A stretch of 64,000 bases of DNA. Source: RYN-230 sp963723595. Lineage in GTDB: Bacteria; Actinomycetota; Actinomycetes; Streptosporangiales; Streptosporangiaceae. Under the pieces are notes generated by a model. That model saw nothing but the letters and a program-made list of their open reading frames with translations, was not told the origin of the DNA and did not search any database. The stretch is taken from contig CAVRRQ010000006.1 of the NCBI GenBank assembly GCA_963723595.1, positions 868,001-932,000 on the forward strand, in the 5' to 3' direction. The translations under genes and the position numbers were made by a program. Of this stretch, positions 1-9,600 are shown piece after piece (position 1 is the first letter of the stretch; every line of letters begins with the position of its first letter).

Positions 1-149
1 CCGGCCGCAGGCGTATTGCCATCCAATTATGGGCGCATTTTCTCATGCACATTGCGACGGCCCGGCGTCACGGAAGAAAACAGTCCGAAATGGCGGCCAC
101 CCGCGGCTGACATCAGGCTGCCCCCCGTTATGAGCCCGGCACCGGGTGC

Positions 150-751
150 CTACGTCACGGTGCGGACCACCGCAAGACAGCCAGTGGCGGCCGCTGCGCC
201 GGGCCCGTCCGGATGCCAGGTACCCATCACCGTCCCGGCGAGGCCGGGCTGCTCAGCCGGGCGCCCGCGGGTGACGACACGGCTCAGCTCGATGGCCACC
301 GGGCCAGCGGCCAGGTCTCCCGCACTCAGCAGGTGGCCACGGGCCTGTGCCGGCCCACGCCGCGTTTGCTGCTCGGATCGGAGATCCCGTTGCTCCGCAC
401 CAGGCGCAGCAACTCGCTGCGCCAGACCGGGTCTGCCTCCCCGTCGTAGATCCAGCGGGTCCCGAGCACGCTGTGCTCGGCGGTGGTGATCAGCGCCGCC
501 GGGGCCATGGGCCCCCCTTCCGGGGCCGGGGCTGCGCGGTAGGTCAGCGGCAACTGGTACAGCACCGGGCCGTCGGCGACCAGATGCGTCTCGATGCCCA
601 CTTCACCGGCAGGGTCCTCGAACCGGAAGTAACCAACCGGCCTTAAGGAAGGGCTGTCGTTTCCGCGGTACCACGGCTGGCGCCTCACCCACTGCGGCAG
701 GAAGTCACGGAATGCAGGGATAAGGGTCGCGCCGGGATGGACCTTAGCCAC
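150..751 (-). CDS. Maltokinase N-terminal cap-like domain protein, one frameshift
   Basis: A soluble protein resembling the N-terminal cap domain of maltokinases but without the kinase part; its role is unknown. The first frame carries the family pattern: a WVRRQPWYRG-type motif near residues 22-31, then FEDPAGEVGIETH, a PLTYRAAP segment, and EHSVLGTRWIYDGEADPVW. That frame stops at 326. The next frame continues without a break into a family-like C-terminus (PVAIELSRVVTRG, then a GTVMGTWHPDG stretch) and stops at 150-152. The total of 602 nt, not a multiple of three, fits one single-base indel near 345-350. The start at 751 has no strong ribosome site. Family assignment is by recognition of the motif string; the C-terminal extension is my reconstruction. 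Confidence 0.72.
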
Positions 752-1032
752 CCGCGCACTCTATCCATCTCTGGCTTTGCGCCGACGTTGCCGCGCCAGG
801 GCAGGTTGCTGAGGGCTCCTGCGCGCAGCGGACGGCGCTCACACGGCGCCGGTAGCATGACGATCATGCGATTCCGTTAGCGCTAGGACTCCGCGCAGTG
901 CCCGGCCACGGCCCCCGGCCGCGGCTCTTGCGGCGTGCGCGGGCGCGGCGGCGCTCTCCGTCATCCCGCCCGTGGTCCTCCTTGACCGCTCGTTCCGATT
1001 TCCCACCGGTCCGAGCCCAAGGAGAACCCGCC

Positions 1033-1758
1033 ATGCCCTCTGGCAGGCGCGCCCCATTCGTGACACTGCTGAACCTGCTCCAGCGCCGCTTTCCCGGCCT
1101 CGAGGATCCCGCTGACCTGATCAGGGCCGGCCTGGTCCTGGTCAACGGCGTGCCCTCGACGAACCCGCTGACGCGCCTGCGCGCGGACGCCGCGATCCGG
1201 ATCTACCGTCCCCGTCCGCTGCGCGGGACGGTCAAGCTCTCCCACGCCCTGACCACCTTCGGGGTCCGGGCCGCCGGTGCCGTCGCGCTGGACCTCGGCG
1301 CGGCGGCCGGCGGCTTCACCCAGGCCTTGCTGGGCGCCGGTGCCGCCCGGGTCTACGCCGTTGACGCCGGGTCCGTCCAGCTCCGGGGGTGGCTGCGGGC
1401 GGATCCCCGGGTGATCAGCCTGGAGCGCACCAACCTGGCCCAGCTCGACCGGCGGCTCATCGGCGAGCCGGTGAACCTGATGACGATGGACCTGTCCTAC
1501 CTGGCCGTCGCCGACGCCATCGGCCAGGTGGACCGGCAGCTCCTGGCGCCGGCGGCACAGCTCATCGCGCTGATCAAGCCGACCTTCGAGTTGCACACTG
1601 GTGCGCTCGCCGACCACCCACAGCAGATCGCGGCCGCCGTGCGCGCCGCGGTACGCGCGCTGGAAGGCCATGGATGGCGGGTAGGGGGCGAGCAGCCGTC
1701 GCCCATCCGGGGATCCAGGGGAGCGATCGAGGTGCTCGTGCACGCGACGTCCCGGTAG
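1033..1758 (+). CDS. S4-domain plus FtsJ-like methyltransferase, TlyA-related
   Basis: Probable rRNA 2'-O-methyltransferase of the TlyA/haemolysin-A group, a family that joins an RNA-binding S4 domain to an SAM-dependent Rossmann fold. Residues about 1-60 form the S4 part (LLQRRFPG, then LIRAGLVLVNGVPS). The methyltransferase begins near residue 68 (RGTVKLSHAL), followed by the SAM loop DLGAAAGGFTQALL around 87-100, VDAGSVQL, MDLSYLAV and ALIKPTFEL, matching the motif order of the family. I chose ATG 1033 because AAGGAG lies just upstream; the frame is open further upstream but lacks family-like sequence. At 241 residues it is slightly shorter than typical TlyA (about 270). The S4 start is degenerate, so the target may differ from classical TlyA. 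Confidence 0.85.
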   Translation: MPSGRRAPFVTLLNLLQRRFPGLEDPADLIRAGLVLVNGVPSTNPLTRLRADAAIRIYRPRPLRGTVKLSHALTTFGVRAAGAVALDLGAAAGGFTQALLGAGAARVYAVDAGSVQLRGWLRADPRVISLERTNLAQLDRRLIGEPVNLMTMDLSYLAVADAIGQVDRQLLAPAAQLIALIKPTFELHTGALADHPQQIAAAVRAAVRALEGHGWRVGGEQPSPIRGSRGAIEVLVHATSR

Positions 1759-1772
1759 GCCCGGTTTCCGCG

Positions 1773-1830
1773 CCGCGCTGCGCCGGCCCGGCGCTGCGCC
1801 GGCCCGCGCCGCGCTGCGCCGGCCCGCAGG
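1773..1830. repeat. Short degenerate GC-rich tandem repeat
   Basis: Roughly three copies of a 16-18 bp unit containing GCTGCGCCGGCCCG sit between the methyltransferase and the convergent aldolase gene. It is non-coding as far as I can see and may contribute to termination of both genes. Confidence 0.5.
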
Positions 1831-1854
1831 GGCCGCAGCGGGCCGCCGCCTGCC

Positions 1855-2547
1855 TCAGGCGGAACCGAGGGAGCGTTCCAGGTAGTCCCAGACCGCCCGG
1901 ACCGGGCCGTCGGCGTAGATGTTGCGCCGCTTGGACCGTGACTCCCCGGGCCCGGACCAGCTGGGCCACCCGCCGAACGCGTGGGTGAGCATCTGCTGCG
2001 CGCAGGCCCGCTCGAGCAGCACCGCGGCGACCGTCGCCGTCTGCAGGTCCGGCCCCACGGTGACGATGCCGTGATTGACCAGGAACATCGCGGACGCGGA
2101 GCCCAGGGTGGCGGCGACCTCCCGGCCGAGATCCCGGGTCAGGATCAGGTCGCCGGTCCCGGTGAAGCGGGGCACGTCGGGCGGCACGAAATAGTTCGCG
2201 GCGTGGCTGACCGGCCGGAGCACCTGGCCGGTGGCGGCCAGCGCGACCGCGTGCGGGGGATGCGTATGCACCACCGCACCGACGTCGGGGCGCGCGATCA
2301 TCACCTCGGTGTGGATGGGATATTCACTGTGCCGCTGCCCGTCACCCTCGAGGACCTGGCCGTTCTCGCTGACCAGGTGCACGCGGTCCGGGGTCACCTC
2401 CTCTAGCCCCCAGCGGGCGGACTTCAGCCATACCCCGTGGCCGTCGGGATCCCGGGCCGACGCGTGCCCCCAGATGAGGTCGCCCTGCCCGGCCGCGGCC
2501 AGGATCCGTGACGCGGTGGCCACCAGGGCCCGGATCTCCTCGTTCAT
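1855..2547 (-). CDS. Class II aldolase/adducin family protein
   Basis: Predicted zinc-dependent sugar-phosphate aldolase or dehydratase of the fuculose-1-phosphate aldolase fold, 230 residues. The zinc motif HTHPPH is at residues 94-99, with a catalytic-type Glu at 75 (HSEYPIH). A third ligand-type His is at 159 (FLVNHGIVTVG). The N-terminal GDLIWGHASARDPDG matches the substrate-loop region (usual form NxSxR), here with HAS in place of NxS. The gene stands alone on the minus strand with no pathway partner nearby, so the substrate cannot be stated. Start ATG 2547 gives a normal family length. Confidence 0.85.
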   Translation of the reverse strand: MNEEIRALVATASRILAAAGQGDLIWGHASARDPDGHGVWLKSARWGLEEVTPDRVHLVSENGQVLEGDGQRHSEYPIHTEVMIARPDVGAVVHTHPPHAVALAATGQVLRPVSHAANYFVPPDVPRFTGTGDLILTRDLGREVAATLGSASAMFLVNHGIVTVGPDLQTATVAAVLLERACAQQMLTHAFGGWPSWSGPGESRSKRRNIYADGPVRAVWDYLERSLGSA

Positions 2548-2782
2548 GAGTCTCCTCGGTGTGGCGAGCCCCCCGCGTCCGTCGTGAGATCCATCTTCAC
2601 GGTCGCCGGCCCGCTCAGCCAGGCCCAGGACCCCTTTCCCCTAACGGCTACCCGTGGTCAGCGTGGCCAGGAGGGAGGCAGCTAGCCGCGGGCCTGGTCG
2701 AGGGCGCGCTGCAGGGACCCGATGCTGCCGAGGGCGAGGAGGGCACGGCGGCCCGCCCGTGCTCACGCGACCTGGCCCGTCG

Positions 2783-3129
2783 TCAGCCCAGCGTGATCTG
2801 GCCGCCGGCCACCTTGATCGACTGGGCCGGCAGCGGGCTGGGCGCCGGCCCCGCGACCACGCTGCCGTTCTTGACGCTGAACTGGCTGCCGTGACAGGGG
2901 CAGTCGATGGTGCCGTTGGCAACCTGGTCCACGATGCACTGCAGGTGCGTGCAGACCGCGCTGAAGCCTTGAACTCGCCCGCGGCGGGCTGGGTGACCAC
3001 GACCTTCTCGGCCGAGAACACCTTCCCGCCGCCGCATGCGGCCAGGGTGGCGGCCAGCCCGGCAAAGCCCGCGCCCGCCAGCGCGGCCCGCCGGGTCGTC
3101 TCCCTACCGGGCAAGGAGTCCTGCGTCAC
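2783..3129 (-). CDS. Rieske [2Fe-2S] protein with signal peptide, frameshifted
   Basis: Small exported Rieske iron-sulphur protein, probably an electron carrier at the outer face of the membrane. The first frame (start 3129) carries RRAALAGAGFAGLAATLAAC, a hydrophobic signal ending in Cys, so probably a lipoprotein or Tat-lipoprotein. It continues to GEFK. The second frame continues with FSAVCTHLQC and CPCHGSQF, the two cluster-binding boxes, then a typical glycine-rich C-terminus ending IKVAGGQITLG. The switch is near 2970-2980 and is a single-base indel, since both halves are perfect family sequence. About 110 residues restored. It neighbours a four-helix membrane protein transcribed in the same direction. 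Confidence 0.82.
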
Positions 3130-3251
3130 GATGACAACCTCCAGGCATGATCGGATCGGAGCTCCCCACGCCCTGGTAGCACGGTGGCCTGCCCGGCCCG
3201 GTCCAGCGGCCCGGATCCCGTAACCAGTTGTTAACGAGGCTGGGATCGCCG

Positions 3252-3773
3252 TCAGCTTCCGTGCACGTGCAGCGCGGTCAGCACGACGAGCACGATCGTG
3301 ACGGTGGCGAAGATGCCGTGCGCGATGACGACTGGCAGCGGGAAATGCCGTTCGGGTGGCCCGGCGACCTGGGGGCTGGCGCCCCGGACGGCCCCGAAAC
3401 GATCCGTTGCGGCGGGGTTAAAAAGGCTGACTGCGGCACCATGCGCGCCGGCCGCGGCGACGGCCACCCGCGGGGTCCGGTGAGTCCGGTACACCACGAC
3501 CCAGCGGGCCGCCATGAGCAGTCCCAGGGCCGCGACCACGGCCAGGATGGCCACCGCGGCCCAGACGAGGCGGGTGGAGTCGCTGAACAGGTAGTAGCCC
3601 CAGAGGCCCAGCCCGGTGACGGCGAGCAGGGCGTGCGCGCTGATGACGGGCACGGGGAGGCGGGTTGCCGCGCCGGACTGGAATTCGTGGTCGTACTCGA
3701 TGAGCCAGATGATCAGCAGATAGAGCCCGCCGCTGACGGTGATCAGCCAGGAAAACAGGGCAGCAAGCGACAT
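3252..3773 (-). CDS. Four-helix membrane protein, unknown function
   Basis: A 173-residue integral membrane protein with hydrophobic segments near residues 4-24, 45-65, 70-92 and 145-168. Histidines lie in or next to helices (SAHALLAVTG and PLPVVIAHGIFA), which could be haem ligands, though I see no named family motif. A charged loop joins helices three and four. It lies upstream of the Rieske gene on the same strand with about a 120-bp gap. A membrane cytochrome-like partner for the Rieske protein is possible but only inferred. Confidence 0.7.
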   Translation of the reverse strand: MSLAALFSWLITVSGGLYLLIIWLIEYDHEFQSGAATRLPVPVISAHALLAVTGLGLWGYYLFSDSTRLVWAAVAILAVVAALGLLMAARWVVVYRTHRTPRVAVAAAGAHGAAVSLFNPAATDRFGAVRGASPQVAGPPERHFPLPVVIAHGIFATVTIVLVVLTALHVHGS

Positions 3774-3935
3774 CGGCAGTGTCCTATCGTCCGCAGGGGA
3801 GACCCGCCCGGGGAGTGCCGCCGCTGCGTCCGCGGCGCCGGGTGGCGGGACCGGATCCGCATGCGTGGAAGACCCGGGTTTATCCCTTTATGACGGATGC
3901 GGTCGCTGCGTAGTTCAGCCTGCCGGCGCCGCTGG

Positions 3936-3977
3936 CCGGTGGACACTGCCCCGGCCGGCCAGGGCAGTGTCCACCGG
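3936..3977 (-). terminator. 16-bp perfect hairpin downstream of dps
   Basis: Two perfectly complementary 16-nt arms (3936-3951 and 3962-3977, CCGGTGGACACTGCCC and its complement) with a 10-nt loop. They lie about 55 bp past the dps stop. No U-tract follows, as is usual for hairpin terminators in GC-rich actinobacteria. Confidence 0.65.
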
Positions 3978-4032
3978 TCGGCCGGGCCCGCGGTCCAGCG
4001 GTCGCCTGACCTGGACCTGCGGGCGGCCGGGG

Positions 4033-4602
4033 CTACTTCTTGCGGGTGCGGGCGGCGGCCTGCTCCTCGGTCCGGGCCCCGGACGTGGCAAGGGAACCGC
4101 TGGGGTCCTCGAGATGCGCCCGGACGAACCACTGGTACTGCTCGAGCTGCCCGGCCTGCTCGATGAGCATGTCCTGGGTGACCGGGTCCGGCTCCTCCGT
4201 CGCCGCGATCGCCTTGCGGTGTGCTTCGATGACACCCCCGTAGACGAGATCGAGCGCGCCCAGGTGGGCCAGCGCGCCGTCGCGGCCGAGGGAGTAGTCG
4301 TCCCAGGAGCGCGCGGCCACCAGGGCGCCGGGTGTGCCGGACGGCGATCCGCCGAGGGTGGCGATGCGCTCGGCGGTGTCGTCGACCATCAGGCGGACCG
4401 AGTCCACCTGCGGGTCGAGCATGGTGTGCACGGAGATGAACTGCGGACCGACCACGTTCCAGTGGATGTGCTTGAGCGTCAGGGCGAGGTCGTTGAGGGC
4501 GTTGAGCCGGTCCTGAAGGATCTCGATGATCAGGCCCGCGTCCTTCTTCCCGAGGCCGGGAACGCCGAACTGGGTGGTTTGCGTGCGCTTGGCGGCTGCC
4601 AT
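4033..4602 (-). CDS. dps: Dps family ferritin-like DNA-protection protein
   Basis: Starvation and oxidative-stress ferritin that stores iron using peroxide, 189 residues. The inter-subunit ferroxidase ligands are recognisable: H47 (HIHW), H59 and D63 (SVHTMLD), D74 and E78 (DDTAERIATLGG), with the same spacing as E. coli H51/H63/D67/D78/E82. The C-terminus ends in a basic tail (AAARTRKK) that could bind DNA. ATG 4602 is chosen since it follows an AAAGG site and begins MAAAKRTQ; the frame is open upstream but that stretch is low-complexity. Monocistronic, with a hairpin terminator downstream. Confidence 0.92.
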   Translation of the reverse strand: MAAAKRTQTTQFGVPGLGKKDAGLIIEILQDRLNALNDLALTLKHIHWNVVGPQFISVHTMLDPQVDSVRLMVDDTAERIATLGGSPSGTPGALVAARSWDDYSLGRDGALAHLGALDLVYGGVIEAHRKAIAATEEPDPVTQDMLIEQAGQLEQYQWFVRAHLEDPSGSLATSGARTEEQAAARTRKK

Positions 4603-4906
4603 GGACGCTGCCTTTCGTGAGACGGTCTGCACGTCGCGGCGGGTGCCGCGGCAGACCCCCGCCCTACCCGGCGCGGCCGGCGTTATGCGGGCCCGTGGCC
4701 GCAGGTAGCGGGGCCCGCGGGCGGCTAGCGGGGCGGTGGCTGGGCGGCAGTGGTCCGCCGGTGGTTCGCGGCCCCCTGGCCCGGCCTGCCGGGGACGAGG
4801 TGGCCCGGCCTGCCGGGGGACGCGGTGGCCCGGCCCGTGATTCGGGCCCCCTTTTCCGGGTAGCCACCGCCCAGACAGCTCAGAGCGACGCTCAGGGAGC
4901 GCAGGC

Positions 4907-6248
4907 ATGCCACAGGACCCAGGCGGGGAACCGCCGCCGCCGCGCCGGCGTGTCGCCGGCCGCGCGACGGGCCCGCGGCCGGAGCCTGAGCCGTCTTCGG
5001 CCGCCACGTCCCCGGAGATGCCGGTCCCGGGGGACTTGTTCCCGGCGGGCCGGTTGCCCGAGACCCCCGTGCCGGACGCCCCGTTGCCGGACCCGCTGTT
5101 CCCGGACGCCCTGCCCGTGCTGCCGCGGCTGCGGCTCTCAGCCTGCCGCCGGCCCGCCGCCGAACGGCACACCGACGGTGACTGGCTCGACGTGCTCGTC
5201 CGACCAGATGGGGCAACCGCGCTGGTCATCGGGCACGTCGGGGGTTCCGGAGGACAGACGGGGGCCGCCGCGGCCCGGTTGCGGGCCGGCGTGCGGGATG
5301 CGCTGCGGGGCGGTGGGTCCCCGTCGGAGGCACTGGGCGCTGCGGCGGTCGGCCGCGCGCCCGGCCGCGGGGCGGCGGTGTGCGTCGCCGTGCTGGACCC
5401 GCTGACCGGGAATCTGCGCTACGCCACGGCCGGCCTGCCGGTGCCAGTGATCTGCGCGGCAGCCGGGCGACCCCGGGGGCCACGCCCCGCTCGCCCGCCA
5501 GGCACCCGCCCGCCAGGTATCCGCTGGCGCTGGCCGGGCATCCGGCGCCGCACCGGTATACGCGGGGAATGCTGTCCTGCCGTCCGGGGCAGTGCTGCTC
5601 CTGTACTCCGGGCCGGCGACCCGGACGGTGACGGACAGGGCCGCGTCGGTGCTCGCGGACCGCGGCAGTGCGGCCGCAGCTGACCTGGCCGACCGGATGG
5701 TCCCGGCGGTGCTGGCCGCGCTCACGGGTGACAGCGGGACCGGCCCTGCCGCGGTGCTCGCCGCGCACCGCCTGCAGGCCCCGGTGGCCGGCTGGTCGAT
5801 GAACCTGCCCTCTGACCCTCTGGCACTTCGTGAGCTCCGGATGCGGCTCCGGGACTGGCTGCGCGACCTCGGGGTGTCGCAATCGGACCGCACCGACGTG
5901 GAACTGGCCGTCTGGGAAGCCGCCGTGAACGCGATCGTGCATGGCCGGCCGGTGGCGGGGCCCGCCACGGTCACGGTACGCGCGGGGCTGGACGTGGCCG
6001 GGCGGGCGGTGATCCAGGTGAGCGACCGCGGCCGGTGGCGGCCGCCGGGGCCGCCGGATCCTGGCCGGAGGTGGCCGGGCGGGCAGGGACTGCTGGTCAT
6101 CAGGCAGGCCGCGGACGAGCTGGACATCGCCCCGGGCCCGGAGGGGACCACGGTGACGGTGCGCCGGCGCCTCAGCCGCCCGGTCCCGGGCGAGGCTCAG
6201 CCCGGGGAGTATCCAGGGACTGCTGAACGTCCCGGTAGACCGGCATGA
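4907..6248 (+). CDS. PP2C-type phosphatase fused to RsbW-like HATPase, two frameshifts
   Basis: Partner-switching regulator: a SpoIIE/PP2C phosphatase (dephosphorylates STAS antagonists) joined to an RsbW-type HATPase (anti-sigma kinase). Residues 1-75 are Pro-rich. A PP2C core follows (RPDGATALVIGHVGG, AVLDPLTGNLRYATAGLPVPV). From 5470 to 5590 the reading moves through two other frames (LAGHPAPHRYTRG, then LPSGAVLLLYSG), so two indels are likely near 5475 and 5555. From 5592 a clean HATPase follows: DVELAVWEAAVNAIVHG, VSDRGRWRPP, GGQGLLVIRQAADELDI. The phosphatase lacks part of the usual metal-binding front, so activity is uncertain. Its 3' end overlaps the convergent STAS gene by 77 bp. Confidence 0.75.
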
Positions 6249-6543
6249 GCTTGTCCAGGCCGGTGAGTTCGAAGATCCGGGCTACCGGTGAGTCGCCGAG
6301 GGCCAGGCGGAGTTCCCCGCCGTTCGCGGTAACCAGTTCGTAGGTGCGGGTGAGGACGTACACCCCGGCCGAATCGCAGAAGACGGTGCCGGTCAGGTCG
6401 GCCGTGATGAGGTCCGGGGACTGACTGGCCACGGCGTTCAGCTGCTCGCCCACGGACCCGGAATTGCCCAGGTCGATCTCTTCGGGCATGGTCACGACCG
6501 CATGGCGGCCGGACCAGCTGACCTCAAGTTCCTGCCCGGTCAT
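6172..6543 (-). CDS. STAS-domain anti-sigma factor antagonist
   Basis: 123-residue single-domain STAS protein of the SpoIIAA/RsbV type. The fold elements are clear: EEIDLGNSGSVGEQL, then TADLTGTVFCDSAGVYVL with the phospho-acceptor Ser in CDSAG, then LRLALGDSPVARIFELTGLDKLMPVY. ATG 6543 gives a start directly at the domain. It is convergent with and overlaps the PP2C+HATPase gene and is divergent from the large hybrid kinase, so all three probably form one partner-switching module in which this protein is the substrate for the kinase and phosphatase domains next door. Confidence 0.87.
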   Translation of the reverse strand: MTGQELEVSWSGRHAVVTMPEEIDLGNSGSVGEQLNAVASQSPDLITADLTGTVFCDSAGVYVLTRTYELVTANGGELRLALGDSPVARIFELTGLDKLMPVYRDVQQSLDTPRAEPRPGPGG

Positions 6544-6684
6544 GGACTCTCCCCGCGTTCCCGGCACCGGGCTATCGCTTGCCTCCCGATCGTAGCGCTC
6601 CGCCTCCCCAGACCAGGGTGGCGCCGAGGTACGCTGCCGGGAGATTTGCCGGCCGCGCCCGGATGGCGGCCTGGAGGGGCACCC

Positions 6685-9600
6685 GTGAGCAGCAGTATGG
6701 AGGCCGCCGGACCCGTGGACGTGACCTTCCCCGGGGACGGAGAGATGGCGCGGCGTGCCGCGCGCGTATCCCTGGGTCGGACTCGCCGCTGGGGGATCCG
6801 CAGTGGCTGGTCCGCGAGCCTGCGCACCGCCTGCCGGATCTGCCTGACCTCCCGGTTCCCGATGATCGTGTGGTGGGGCAAGGAGCTGTGGTTCCTCTAC
6901 AACGACGCCTTTCTCCCCCTGCTCGGCACCAAGCATCCGGCGCTCGGCAAGCCGGGCGAGGCGGTGTGGGCGGAGATCTGGGACGTCGTTGGCCCGATGC
7001 TGCACTCGGTGATGAGCAGCGGCCAGGCGATCTATAACGAGGACCTGCTGCTGTCGATGAACCGGCACGACTACTGGGAGGAGACGTACTGGACCTACTC
7101 CTACAGTCCACTGCACGACGACGACGGGATGGTGCGCGGGGTCTTCACCGCGGTCACCGACACCACCGAGCGGGTCATCGGCGCGCGGCGGCTCGCTGCC
7201 CTCCAGGACCTGGGCACCCAGGCGGGCAGCGCCCGCAGCGTGGCCGAGGCCTGCCAGCTCGTCGTGACCGTCCTGGAGCGGGCCGGGCGGGATGTCCCGT
7301 TCGCCGCCATCTACCTGCGCAGGCCGGGCAGCGATGAGCCGATCCTGGTCGCCAGGGCTCCGGAGCAGACCGTTCCCATCCCGCTGCCGGACGGCCCGGG
7401 GGGCTGGCCGGTCCGGGAGGTGCTGGCCAGCGGGCAGCCGGTGACGGTGAGCGACGTGACCGCCCGGTTCGGCGACCTGCCCGCCGGCGGGTGGTCAACG
7501 CCGCCGACCCAGGCCATGGTGCTGCCGCTGGTGGGTGAGACCGGCGGCGAGGCCACGGGCGTCATCGTGCTCGCGGCCAGCGCGGCGCACGCGCTGGACG
7601 ACGCGTATAAATCCTTCCTCAGCCTGGTCGCCCAGCAGACCGCGGCGCTGGTCAACGGCGCGGTGGCCTACCAGGTCCAGCAGCGCCGGGCCGAGGAGCT
7701 CGCCGAGCTGGACCGGGCCAAGACCACGTTCTTCTCCAACATCAGCCACGAGTTCCGCACCCCGCTCGCGCTGATCCTGGGCACGGTGGAGGAGCTCCGG
7801 GCCAGCCTGGCCGCTGGGGACGGGACCGCCCGGGATCGGGCCGCCCGGGATCCGGCCGACCAGGATCTGGCCGTGCGGGAGCTGGCCGTGGGGGATCTGG
7901 CCGCGCGCGAGGAACTCGAGGTCATCCACCGCAACGCCCTGCGCCTGGGCAAGCTCGTGAACACACTGCTGGACTTCTCCCGGATCGAGGCCGGCCGCAT
8001 GGAGGCCCGGTACGAGCCGGTCGACCTCGCGGGCTTCACGGCCGACCTGGCCAGCGTTTTCCGCTCGGCGATCGCCCGGGCCGGCCTGGCCTACCGGGTG
8101 GACTGCCGTGAGCTGCCCGAACCGGTCTACATCGACCGGGAGATGTGGGAGAAGGTCGTCCTCAACCTGCTGAGCAACGCGCTGAAGTTCACCTTTGACG
8201 GCAGCATCACCGTGACGCTGCGGGCCGAGGACTCCGGTGCGGTGCTGCGGATCAGCGACACCGGGAGCGGGATCGCCGCGGATGAGATGCCGCGGCTGTT
8301 CGAGCGGTTCCACCGGATCTCCACCACACGCTCCCGATCCAACGAGGGCAGCGGCATCGGCCTGGCGCTGGTCCGTGAGCTGGTCGGGCTGCACGGGGGC
8401 AGCATCACCGCCGGGAGCACCGAGGGGGCGGGCACCACCTTCACCGTCCGGCTCCCGTTCGGCCACGGGCACCTGCCGGAGGAGAACCTGGCCGCGGCCG
8501 GCCCGGAAACGATCTCTGCTGCGGCCGATCCGTTCCTGGCCGAGGCCTTTCGATGGCTGCCCGGCGATCCGCCGGACCAGGCCCCGCTGGCCGCGGCGCC
8601 CGGGCCCGGTACCCCGCACCGGGAACTGGCCGGGCGGGCTGCGCCGGCCCGGGTGCTGCTCGCCGACGACAACGCGGATATGCGCGAATACCTGCAACGG
8701 CTGCTGGCGGGCGGCTACCAGGTCACCGCCGTCGCGGACGGGCAGGCGGCGCTGGACGCGGCCCGGGCGCAGCCCTTCGACCTGGTGATCAGCGACGTGA
8801 TGATGCCGGGCCTGAACGGGCTGCAGCTGGTCGCCGCCCTGCGGGCCGATCCGCAGGCCCAGGACCTGCCGGTGCTGCTGCTGTCGGCGCGGGCCGGCCA
8901 GGAGGCCGCTATCGAGGGCCTGGAAGCGGGCGCGGACGACTACCTGGTCAAGCCGTTCTCCGCCGCCGAGCTGCTGGCGCGGGTCCGGGCGAACGTGGAA
9001 CTGGCCCGGCTGCGCAGCCACCACGCCCGGTGGCGGACGGCGCTGATCGACTCGCTGCACGAGGGGTTCTTCCTCGCTGATGAGGCCGGCCGCGTGATCG
9101 AGATCAACGCCACCTTCGCCGACATCCTGGGGTTCGGCCCGGACGGCCTTCCCTACGCCACCCCGCATCCGTGGTGGCCCCGGGAGGAGGCCGAGCCGGA
9201 GGCACATCGCCAGCTCAGCGAGGCATTCGCCCAGGTCATGGGCCAGAGCGAGGGCAGCTTCGTCGCTCCCGTGACCCACCAGGATGGGCACCGGCTCTGG
9301 GTCGCGGCCAGCTTCAGCGAGGTCCTGGACCCTGACACCGGCCGGAACATGGTGGTCGGCACCCTGCGCGACGTCACGGCCGAGCACTACGCCGGGCAGC
9401 GGGAGGGCGCCCTGGCCGCCATGGGCCTGCTGCTGTCCCAGGCAGACAGCGTGCCCCGCGCCCTCCAGGGCGCCCTCCACGAATTGCAGCGGCTCTGGCA
9501 CGCCCGCCGGGTGATCGCCGCGACCTGGACTGGTGCCGCGGAGCCGTCGCTCACCACGACCGCCGCCGCGGCCCCCGGCACCGCCGCCACCGGTTCCGGC

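Noticed and set aside
16..489. 157-residue plus-strand frame at the window start
   Set aside because: Arg/Pro-rich antisense frame overlapping the restored cap-like gene; no family pattern.
7495..9501. 668-residue minus-strand frame inside the hybrid kinase
   Set aside because: Shadow of a GC-rich coding strand; His/Gln/Gly-rich with no domain, whereas the plus strand has clear kinase motifs.
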